Shown here: positions 10,005 to 20,268 of the stretch, piece by piece
Numbering within the stretch: position 1 is the first letter of the stretch
How the letters are laid out: every line of letters begins with the position of its first letter
Translations under genes and position numbers: made by a program
DNA from: Helichrysum umbraculigerum
Lineage: Eukaryota > Streptophyta > Magnoliopsida > Asterales > Asteraceae
NCBI GenBank assembly: GCA_949592205.1
Contig: CATIUR010000001.1
Coordinates: 215,890,250-215,954,249, forward strand
DNA length: 64,000 bases
Direction: 5' to 3'
The notes under the pieces: model-generated
The model's input: the letters and a program-made list of their open reading frames with translations, nothing else
The model's database searches: none
What the model was told of the DNA's origin: nothing

Positions 10005-10475
10005 TTATGATTTTTTTCTCTCTCTTCGATTAGACATCCACAAGGTATACTTTCAATGATTTTTTTTCCCGTTTTCGCTGAGTCTTATAAACAGCTATCA
10101 CATGTGATACCAATGACTATCACAATTGATACCAACGACTAAGACACGTTATCCAACGACTATCAAACGTGATACCAGCGAGTATCACACATGATATCAA
10201 CAACTACAAATGTGATACCAATGAATATTTTGAATACTTATATTGTACAATTTGTAAAACCATAAAAAAATCGTCGAAAATATACCTTGTGATATGTCTA
10301 ATTGAAGAGAAAAAACACTGATTTTTATGGTAAAATTTTTATAATTTTGCGTCTTACCGTTTGTGAAAAATTTAATTTACATAAACGTAGGGAAAAGTTG
10401 ATTTTGTGACAAGTAACACATTATTATTGGTTCTTTCACTATTTTTAAAATTTTCATTTTCATTTAAACCCGAGT
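10005..10475. mobile_element. Relative of the preceding foldback MITE with a 22-bp tandem core
   Basis: The right arm (about 10255-10475) matches the arm of the 9175-9952 element block by block (CACAAACGGTAAGACGC, CTCTTCAATTAGAC, then a TATACCTTGTG block). The left arm is shortened to about 80 bp of inner sequence (about 10005-10085). The core at about 10090-10225 holds about six 22-bp units of the form ACGACTATCACAYGTGATACCA, each containing a TATCAC...GTGATA palindrome. I found no clear TSD, so the left end is probably lost. Confidence 0.7.
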
Positions 10476-10483
10476 CAAATATA

Positions 10484-10520
<37 letters not shown>
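10484..10520. repeat. (ATA)n microsatellite
   Basis: An uninterrupted TAA/ATA trinucleotide run of about 37 bp adjoins the right end of the foldback MITE. Confidence 0.95.
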
Positions 10521-10654
10521 TAAAATAGATGAGTAGAGATATAGTATATTGGCCATGAGAAAAACATTTTATTTCTTCCTTGCCATGAAATTTGCTTTAT
10601 GCACATATCCTTATAATCGTATCCTAAATTCCTAATATTTTATTGTATATTATA

Positions 10655-11264
10655 CTAGACATTTAACTCGTGTATATACACGGTCCGTCGATTGTGTATT
10701 TGATTTTTAAATTATGCGAATAATGTATACAATTAAATTCTATTGTTTCGTAGGAGTTAAAAAAGATATACAACGGATTAAGGGATCACGATGTTAAAAA
10801 AAGTAGGAATATATTTGTTGTTTTATTAATTTTAATTATAACTAAAATGAGTGTCGTTGTTTGACAAAATTTAAAAGTACTTTCACATTCTATATTGTAT
10901 AGTTTTGTACCCGAAGGTAAATCATATTTTTTTACATGTTAAGATCTTGCGTGAAATTATTTTCTAGTCTTTTGCAATGAATGAGCCATGATGTACATTT
11001 TTGAATATATGCATAAGCTTTCTTATTCGATTGTGTATGTTATGTAACAAAATATAAAGTATTAAGATTTAGATTAAGCTAAGGACTCCAATTCTGCATA
11101 TATGTATGACCCTTATTTGTGATTTATTATATCATTATTTTTAATTCATAATTTATGATGTAAGAAAATTCTATATTTAAGTCAATTGGATAATATTAAG
11201 TAATTCTATTGGTTGATTATAATTCTGATGACATCACACCCCGCTTCTTATATTATATTTAAGA
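10655..11264 (-). mobile_element. Non-autonomous Helitron (610 bp)
   Basis: Read on the minus strand, it begins TCTTAAATATAATATAAG at 11264 and ends CTAG at 10658-10655. A hairpin (CCGTGTATATACACG) ends about 10 bases before CTAG. The flanks are A at the 5' side and T at the 3' side, as expected for insertion between A and T without a TSD. It carries no RepHel gene. Confidence 0.78.
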
Positions 11265-11457
11265 TTATTATTATTATTTTATTAATAAATTAATTACTTA
11301 TTATTATTATTATTATCATCATCATCATCTTCATCTTCATTATATATAATGCATCTCCACCATTATCTTATTTTGGTATTTAACATATGGGAAAGACAAT
11401 ATTACCCTTGACTTATTTATAACATTTTCATTAATACCCCTATCCCATTATCTATTA
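11265..11457. repeat. ATT/ATC trinucleotide-rich stretch
   Basis: ATT repeats at about 11266-11317 grade into ATC and TTC repeats to about 11340. The rest is AT-rich and without a gene. Confidence 0.7.
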
Positions 11458-11731
11458 CTCCCTCCGTCCCATTTTAATTGTCCATTATTCCTTTTTGGGC
11501 TATCTCAAATTAATTGTCCACTTCCAAATATAGAAACTAAAGTTGAATCGTGATTACCATATTACCCTTACTTGAAATTATAAGTACAAACATGCAAAGA
11601 AAGAAGTAACTAATCAGTTATGGGTAAAACTGTCATTCTGCCAAAAGTAAGAAAGAGAAAACAGTAAAAGTTATGTTTTTATTAAACTGCATGTTTTTTG
11701 TCGGGGGACAATTACATTGGGACGGAGGGAG
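11458..11731. mobile_element. Stowaway-like MITE
   Basis: The ends are CTCCCTCCGTCCCA and its inverted copy TGGGACGGAGGGAG, flanked by TA on both sides. This is the classic plant Stowaway (Tc1/mariner) terminus and TSD. The element is 274 bp with no transposase. The host sequence on either side is itself a local repeat (CATTAATACYCCTAT...). Confidence 0.92.
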
Positions 11732-12020
11732 TATCTATTACTACTTACTATCCACTAACTACACTTACATTAATACTCCTATTTCATTATCTATTATTTT
11801 TAATTACTACTTATTCTTCATTAACTATACTTTTCATCCATCAAATATTAAATCTACCGCTAAAGTCTTTTTTGATTGGTTAAATATCAAAGTGAACACT
11901 TATAATGGGACATCCCAAAATAGTAATGTAGATATTTTAAATGGGATAAACGGAGTACAATATATTTTTATTTTAAAACATTAACTCGCATCTTCATCCA
12001 TCGTCGTCAATTTTCACTTA

Positions 12021-12792
12021 GACTATCCGTAACGCGTACACATGGCGGCGTTCTCACCCTCCAGAACGCCACGCGGCGTTCTGGACGGCGTTCAGCTCGG
12101 CGTTCTCACTCGATTAACGCCTTCGTTTTCCGCGTTTTGGTGGGACCCACAGCCTATTTAGTTTTCTTTTCTCTTTTTCTTTCGCGATAAATGCCGGAAA
12201 TAAAATAAAAAACGGTTTTTTTTTTTTAAATTCAAAAAGTTTCGAAAAAAAAAAAAAAAAAAAAAGGATTTTTATGATTTTTATGTGTTTAGATTTTTAT
12301 GATTGTAACGTTTAGATTTTCTTTTCTCTTTTTAGTGTGTTTAGATTTTTATGATTGTAACGTTTAATTTCTTAGGATTGTAACGTTTTATTTGTTAGGA
12401 TTTTTATGATTGTAACGTTTTATTTTGTAGGATTGTAACGTTTAGATTTTTAGGAATTTAACGTTTTAATTTTTAGGATCGTATTGTATTTTAAAATTAT
12501 TGTGATGTATTTTATTTTTAAAAAGTAATGTAGTTCATTTTTATTTGAATTAATGTATGGTTTTTATTTTAATTATTGTGGTGTATTGTATTTTTAATTA
12601 AAATGTTTTGTATTGTATTTTAAATAAAATAAAATTAAATTTAGTAAGTTAGTGGTGGGTCCTAGAATGGAGGAAAAAAGTAGCGTTCTGGTGTTATGAT
12701 TAGGGGCGTTCTGGTGTTATAGTTTGATGCTGATGTGGCGCTGATGTGACAGCTGAAAAAGTAGCGTTCTGATGTTACGGTTACTGATGGTC
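12021..12792. mobile_element. PIF/Harbinger-type (Tourist-like) MITE upstream of LEUNIG
   Basis: The termini GACTATCCGTAAC and, inverted, GACCATCAGTAAC are flanked by TTA at 12018-12020 and 12793-12795, the 3-bp Harbinger TSD. Near both ends the word GCGTTCTGG recurs. The middle (about 12280-12490) contains about six degenerate repeats around TTTATGATTGTAACGTTT. The element ends 327 bp before the LEUNIG start codon, so it lies in or next to that promoter. Confidence 0.82.
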
Positions 12793-13119
12793 TTATGCAT
12801 TACGTGGGTATTATGTTGGTTATTAATATTAATATTCTTTATCACCTTGACATTCTCTCTTTTTACTCCTTTCTATCTCTCTCTTCAATTCCTCTCTTTC
12901 TCTCCCTGTATATCTATCTATCTGCATATATGTATCTTTCTTGAAAGATCTTTCTTTCTTAATAAATTATTATAATTAATAATAAATATTATTGACTTCA
13001 TTTTTCACATCAATTCTCAAGAGGGTTTTATCCAACAGGCAAAACCCTTTGTATTTTATCCTTATTATATGTATGAAGATCTAACAATTTGTATTTCTTG
13101 AACATTTTGCTTCAAGAAA

Positions 13120-16100
13120 ATGTCTCAGACTCACTGGGAAGCTGATAAAATGTAAGGTTTTTTTTTTTCTTTGTTTTTTTGCTATGTTCATGTCTTCTTG
13201 TTAGATTTATGGTTGTGTTGCTTATTTTTCTTTTTAAATTGTATTGTTTTCTGATCCAACTTTAATTTTGTTTTATCTTGTTTTTTTGGAGGTTTTCTAG
13301 GGTTTGTTCTTGCAGTATCTTTTTTCATTTTTTTATTAAGTTAATTTGTTTCTCATTTGGGTATTTAGATTTATTGAAATTTATGCTATCTTGTGCCTGA
13401 TTAAAGCCATGTTTGTATAAAGTTTTCAAATTTAAGTTAGTCTTGATGAAAGATCCCCTAATTTTGGTGGGTACTTATTATTGATTATTAATAAAAAATT
13501 CAAACTTTTGGGACTTTTGTTTACTTATTAAACATGTTATTCTTTGTATAAAGTTTCAAACTTTATCATGGTTTTAACTAATAAAGATGTGATTTTTATT
13601 ATTATCATTAATTCATTATTATTATTTACAGGTTAGATGTTTATATACATGACTACTTAGTAAAAAGGGATTTGAAGGCTTCTGCTCAGGCATTTCAAGC
13701 TGAAGGAAAAGTCTCATCTGACCCTGTTGGTAAGAATCCTTCCATTAAAAGTTGAATATTTCTTATCTTACTTATCTATTATTGAAGGGTATTTCAGACA
13801 TTTGATAAACATTCCTACATTTTCCTTAGTTAAAGCTTGCAAGTAAGAACCAAGAAATTTTGTTTCTTTTTATAACTAGTTTGTCATTTTGGGATATGTT
13901 ATAGCTATTGATGCACCTGGTGGCTTTCTATTCGAATGGTGGTCGGTGTTTTGGGACATTTTTATAGCAAGGACTAATGAAAAGCACTCAGACGTTGCAG
14001 CCTCTTACATTGAGGTTAGCTTGCGATATTTTTGGCGTATATTTTTTGTGAAATTGTATAAATTGTTGACATTTGTTGTGGGACCTTATAACATACTCAT
14101 AACGTTTATGTATACGCATCTAAACATAAATGAGTATACATAATTGCAGACTCAGTTAATTAAAGCAAGAGAGCAGCAACAACAGCAGCAGCAGCCGCAA
14201 CAAACACCTCAACCACAACAACAACAACAGCAACAGCAACAACAACACCAACAGATGCAAATGCAACAACTTATATTACAACGTCATGCTCAACATCAGC
14301 AGCAGCAACAACAGCAACAGCAGCAACAACAACAGCAACAGCAGCAGCAGCAGCAGCAACAACAACAACAAGCACAACAACAGCAGCAACAGCAGCAACA
14401 ACGGAGAGATGGGGGCCATCTTCTGAATGGTGCGTCAAACAGGCTTGTTGGAAACGATCCTCTTATGAGGCAAAACCCTGGAGTTAATGCTATTGCTACA
14501 AAAATGTACGAGGAGAAATTGAAAGTGCCACTTCCGAGGGATTCTTTAGATGATGCAGCTATGAAGGTAAGATGAACAGTTGACTTTGTGGATTTCAAAA
14601 TTACCAATATACTACGTATATATGTGTGCATATTCTGAGTATTCCCTTTCATAATCTTGGCAGAGATATGGTGAAAATCCTGGTCAGCTTTTGGATCCAA
14701 ACCAGGCGTCGATATTGAAATCTGCTGCAGTTGCAGCTGGCCAACCTTCAGGGTAATTTTGTTGCGTATTACTAGTTCTTGCGAATTATATATAAAGTAA
14801 GGTTGCTGCACATTGAAAAATAGTTCTTTAACTTTTTTATTCGTGAGAAAGTTGATTGGTTTTCTAATATAATTGGTGGGTAGTTATTTAGTGAACTTCT
14901 ATATTAGCTTCTGCATGCATTAAAAGCATGGTAGAATGTGCTCGATTTTTAATAGTTTTGAAATTAATAATTTATTAACGTTTTGCAGGCAAGTGCTGCA
15001 TGGTACAGCTGGCAATATGTCACCTCAAGTCCAAGGTCGGAACCAACAACTTCCAGGCTCCGCACCGGTGAGTACTTGTGTTACGTCATATGATACACTT
15101 TTCGCTATTGGAGATGCCAAATTTGTTATAAGTAATAAAACAATTATATATGAAGAAGTGCCGAATGCATCAGAACTATTTTTAGCACCTTAACAGTCAG
15201 TCCTAAACAGTTATTTATGAAGAAGTACCTAGCACATTAGAACTTATTTTAGCACTTTAACAGTCAGTCCGGGAGTGTTATAATACAAAACAAGGAGTGT
15301 TTACTTCTGAATATCTCCAAGAAAGGAAAAATCGTTATGCGCTTTTGAGTTTTAATGTCATATATTCAAAGATTTGAATTGCTATAGAATTTTGACTTAT
15401 TATGCTGACTACACTTGAATAGGAAATAAAGACAGAGATGAGTTCGATCTTAAATCCTAGAGCTGCGGGTCCTGAAGTGTCATTAATCGGGATCCCCGGT
15501 AATATTTTGACTTTTCTCGAATCCGTCTTTTTGGCTACTTACTCAACTAACGCCTCATGCAACTGACAACTACTTTTTCTATAGGATCAAATCAAGGCAG
15601 TAACAATTTGACATTAAAAGGGTGGCCTCTCACAGTAAGTTTGTTCATGATTCCACATTTCATTTTTATATGTATGAATTTACGTCTTCATGGTTAGTGC
15701 GATGATGGTGAATAACAGGGATTGGATCAGTTGCGGTCTGGTATAATGCAACAACAGAAACCATTCATGCCAGGCTCCCAACCATTTCATCAACTACAAA
15801 TGATGTCACCACAACATCAGCAACAACTTCTGTTAGCTCAACAAAACATGACATCACAATCAGCCAATGATGATAGTCGACGGCTAAGAATGCTTCTTAA
15901 TAATCGAAGCATGAGTATGGGTAAAGATGGACTCTCTAATTCTGTTGGTGATATTCCAAATGTTGGATCCTCAATGCCCGTTTTACCTCGTGGAGATCCT
16001 GAAATGATGCTCAAGGTTACTTTTCAATCTCATACCATTTTTCTTTAGTAGCCATGAACACGAGTTATGTTAACTTGACATTATTAGTTTTCTACCGTAG

Positions 16101-18665
16101 TTAAAAATGGCTCAGTTACAACAACAGCAACAGAACGGTAATCAGCAGCAACAACAGCAACAGATTCATCATTCTCTATCTGCCCCACCGCCCCAAAACT
16201 CAAACTTAAATATTCAACAAGAGAAGATTGTGGGTGCAAGTAGTGTCGGTGATGGGAGCATGTCAAACTCATTTAGAGGAAACGATCAGGTCGGGTGAAG
16301 CTTACTAATTTTAGGCTCTTACTTATTATGCTAGTTAATTAAGTATCTAAATCTTAATAAATGGACATTAAATGCGAATGCATTATAACAATTTTTAAAA
16401 AACAGACTGTTAGAAAAAGAAAGCAGCCCGTGTCATCTTCAGGACCGGCAAACAGCACAGGAACGGCCAACACGGCTGGGCCGTCACCAAGTTCAGCGCC
16501 CTCGACTCCGTCGACACATACACCTGGAGACGCGATCTCAATGCCTGCTTTGCCACACAATGATAGTTCTTCGAAGCCAATAATGATGTTTCGACCTGAC
16601 GGGCCAGCAAATCTTACGTCTCCATCAAATCAATTGGTGAGTGTCACGTGTGTGTCGTACGTACGTCGGTATGGTTTTCTTTTATAGATTTTAAGGAGAT
16701 ATAGTTTTGCAGTGGGATGATAAGGACATTGTGCAGGCTGACATGGATCGTTTTGTGGAAGATGGATCTCTTGATGATAACGTTGAGTCTTTTTTATCTC
16801 ATGATGATACGGATATGAGAGATACGGTTGGTCGTTGTATGGATGTGAGCAAAGGTTTGTGCGCCCACTACTGAGTGTTCTCATGTAAGTTGACCTGTTA
16901 GAATTCTCGTTTGACTTAATCCTTCATCTGATGACAGGGTTTACATTTACGGAGGTCAATTCCATTCGTGCTAGTCAAAGCAAGGTTGTTTGTTGCCATT
17001 TCTCTTCAGATGGTAAGCTGCTTGCTAGTGGCGGCCATGATAAAAAGGTAAAATAACATATTTGGCAATTATTATCATTAAACTCTTTAAATATATATAT
17101 TTGGTCAACAAGAATACAAGATTAGTCTAAATTTTTGTAAACTTATAATCTGAGACTATTTATTTGTAAATTTGGTTGTACTAGTTAGTGTCAATAATTA
17201 AGGGTCTATATTGATGTATATTTTGTGTTGTACTAGTTAGTGTCAATAATTAAGGGTCTATATTGATGTATATTTTGTGATGCAGGCTGTGCTATGGTAT
17301 ACAGATTCTTTAAAGTCCAAATCGACTCTTGAAGAACATTCATCGTTGATCACGGATGTAAGGTTCAGTCCAAGCATGCCACGACTTGCAACGTCGTCTT
17401 TTGATAAAACAGTTCGTGTTTGGGATGCTGACAATGTTAGTAGACTAATTTTGTTAAAATTTACGTTCCACTCTATAGTTATTCGCTTTCTTGCTTTATC
17501 TAGCTCTGAATAATATTTTGACTTGGACTTTGACGTTGACTCTTCAGCCTGGTTTTTCTCTCCGTACATTTATGGGTCATTCTGCATCTGTAATGTCATT
17601 GGATTTTCACCCGAATAAAGAGGACCTCATCTGTTCATGTGACGGGGATGGGGAGATACGATACTGGAGCATAAATAATGGTAGTTGTGCACGAGTATTC
17701 AAGGTATGAATGACAAAGTTTTGCTACTATTATATTACAATTAAAGTGACGTTTTTCAAATTAAAGTTGCTATGTTATTAATGGTGGATCAGGGAGGAAC
17801 GGCCCAAGTGAGATTCCAGCCACGCCATGGAAAATTTCTTGCAGCAGCTGCGGAAAACATTGTTTCCATACTCGACGTGGAAACACAAGCCGTTCGACAT
17901 TCATTACCAGTTAGTTTCCCATCCTTGTACTCTATATGATCATTTATTTTTGGTCGAGTGTACATATATTGTAATATGAGTAATAATATAGGGGCATACG
18001 AAACCGATTCATTCTGTTTGCTGGGATCCGAGCGGTGAGTATTTAGCATCGGTTAGTGAAGACTCAGTTCGAGTGTGGTCTCTTATGGCTGGAAACGAAG
18101 GGGAATGTGTACATGAACTTAACTGTAACGGCAACAAGTTCCATTCGTGTGTTTTTCATCCGAGCTATGCTTCTCTGTTGGTCATTGGATGTTATCAGGC
18201 AAGTTCTCTTATTTGTTTGATCATTATGTAAAATGTGGAATTGATCTCTTGATATTTGTGTTTTAATAGTGTTGCTATATATGCCTAAATTTCAGACCTA
18301 AAAACATGCCTACTCTTTTTTTTTTAAAATATATTTTTTAATTTTGGGGAGAAGCATGCTGCTCCATGAAGTGATTAATCGTGTCTTACATTATTGATTT
18401 CTCATTGTCTTTACTAATGATGTTAACGTGTGTTCCAATCATTTTGTTAGGCACATATTCTTAGGCACACGAAGCAATTTTCTTGTTTATTCATACATGT
18501 ATTTTGATATGTCAAATGTAGTCTTTGGAGCTATGGAACATGTCAGAGAACAAGACGATGACTTTATCAGCCCATGAAGGATTGATTGCCGGTTTGGCGT
18601 TGTCAACGGCCACAGGTTTGGTAGCTTCGGCTAGCCATGATAAGTATGTTAAACTTTGGAAGTGA
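13120..18665 (+). CDS. LUG: LEUNIG transcriptional co-repressor
   Basis: Eighteen exons: 13120-13151, 13632-13729, 13905-14014, 14150-14566, 14664-14752, 14989-15067, 15423-15498, 15585-15634, 15719-16015, 16101-16289, 16406-16636, 16713-16854, 16938-17047, 17286-17435, 17548-17703, 17793-17909, 17992-18198, 18522-18665. The product is 897 residues. An N-terminal LUFS/LisH domain (MSQTHWEADKMLDVY..., about 1-88) is followed by a glutamine-rich region with a run of about 25 Q, the conserved QGSNNLTLKGWPL block, a basic RKRKQPVSSSGPAN segment, and seven WD40 repeats from about residue 610 to the final VKLWK. LEUNIG family members are nuclear Gro/Tup1-type co-repressors that work with SEUSS in floral and other development (known). 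The LUG-like Q-rich middle favours LUG over LEUNIG_HOMOLOG. The last intron has a GC donor (GCAAGT). Exon 12 has two acceptors 24 bp apart (16713 or 16737). Confidence 0.95.
14171..14402 (+). repeat. CAG/CAA glutamine-coding microsatellite in LEUNIG exon 4
   Basis: Mixed CAG and CAA codons encode several Q runs, the longest about 25 residues (14299-14373). The mixture of codons should slow slippage compared with a pure CAG run. Confidence 0.93.
17175..17278 (+). repeat. Perfect 52-bp tandem duplication in LEUNIG intron 13
   Basis: The block starting GTTGTACTAGTTAGTG occurs at 17175-17226 and again at 17227-17278 without a difference that I can see. The second copy ends 7 bases before exon 14, so it carries the pyrimidine and branch region of that acceptor. 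Confidence 0.9.
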
Positions 18666-19742
18666 AAAACTGTAAACATGAAACAAAAATGTTGTATGAA
18701 TTGTTGTGTAACCCTGCTTTTGGAAGCTTATGTTTTTTTTGGGTTGCTTGTTTATATTTTTAGAAAGTGTTGAAATTTAGTACAAACAAAACTCATGTGG
18801 TCATCATCGCATGTTCTCGTGGTATTATCTTTTACCGTTTGCTTTTCCTCGGGTTTTTTTTTTCATTGAGCTAGTCCTGTTTTAGATTTGAAATTGTGTC
18901 CGGAATTTCTAAACCTTCTATTTGATCGACCCTAGAGTCGTGTAAGTAAGGTTTAATTCAAAACTATTTCAAAAATCATATCTATCAACCCATGATTTTA
19001 TGTTTTAATACGAAAATCCTGAAAAACATATGAAAAAATGAACCTGACACCATTGCCGGAGAAGAAAACAACGGTGGTGACTGGAAAAAATGAGGATAGT
19101 GGGTGACCTGAAAAATACAGCTATGATGGTTAATTATTTTGGATAAATTTTCCATTTTGGGTGTTAAATAGATTTTTGAATTGAAATGGCAAAATAAATA
19201 GATTGTTTATTGTTTATCTTGTTTCAATAAGATGTTTAATTTAAACTGATTCTTTCACTTAAAAAACTTCACGCGGAGTATTTTAGAACCTTAAAACATG
19301 TCCGTCAACCAGTTGGTTCTTTAACGTTCGACTTCAGATGTAAACTTTACTAATCAACTCCAACAATAGAATTATTATAGCCTCAATGCCCAACTAGTCT
19401 CATTAAACAACAATAACTAAAGTTTTATTGTCACCTAGAGACCTCACAATGGTAAAAGGTCATTAATGACTTCTACTGTTAATGACCTTTCACGATTATC
19501 ATATATACTTTCGGGGGTCTTGCTAACATGTACACTCGTGACACACACGATAAAATGTATCTAATGAAGTCGAAATTTTCTACAATATTAACAATTACAT
19601 TTAATAGTTAATACTCATTAGTTCAATATAATTTCCTCAAATCAATTTCTACATGTTGACTATCTTTTTTATTAAACGCATATCTAAACACACACCTTAC
19701 GCTTAAATATAACTTTTTAATTAATTGAAAATGACAAAATCA
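18666..19742. other. LEUNIG 3' region and intergenic sequence
   Basis: The first 150-200 bp are probably the LEUNIG 3' untranslated region. I see no other gene. The rest is AT-rich with no clear repeat boundary. Confidence 0.55.
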
Positions 19743-19753
19743 ATGCTAAAAAC

Positions 19754-20038
19754 CAACGTTGTCAAGATCGAGATCTTACCTAGGATCGTTTTTGTCTTCA
19801 CAGGATCGAAATCGTAAGATCGGATTGGGATCGTAAAATCCTACTCATACATTATGTTAACTTATAGATTCATGTTAAGTAAGATCGGATCGGATCGAGA
19901 TCGTAAGATCCTATGCTTAAATCGACATAAGATCGGGATCCTAAGCAGATTCTATGACTTTAAGATTAAGATCGGGATCGTTTTCGTTCACGGGATTGTA
20001 AAATCGTAAAATCTTGATCTACAGGGATCTTGACAACT
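19754..20038. mobile_element. MITE with GATC-rich core and 11-bp TSD
   Basis: The ends carry GTTGTCAAGATC and its inverted copy GATCTTGACAAC. The direct repeat ATGCTAAAAAC flanks the element (19743-19753 and 20039-20049). Inside, GATCGTAAGATC-like words recur. The same sequence forms the centre of the 46178-47137 foldback. The TSD length suggests a Mutator-like origin. It ends 231 bp before the next start codon. Confidence 0.8.
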
Positions 20039-20268
20039 ATGCTAAAAACTTTCAAATGCTACAAAGACACACACAAGTGCACATAGACAATACTACAAGG
20101 ACTGTTTATTAAAAATAAATTAGCAATTCGGCGACACCTCCCAGCCGATCTGCGATTTGAAAATCTCCGCCGTTAACCGCCACGAAACCACCACTTCCGC
20201 CACCACGTTATATGTTTTCATCCTGCAGGTCAAAGCTATAAAATTAGATTGTCAAATTGAATCATACG

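Noticed and set aside
14296..14811. Minus-strand frame with a poly-cysteine run opposite LEUNIG exon 4
   Set aside because: It is the complement of the CAG/CAA repeat and overlaps confirmed exons and introns.
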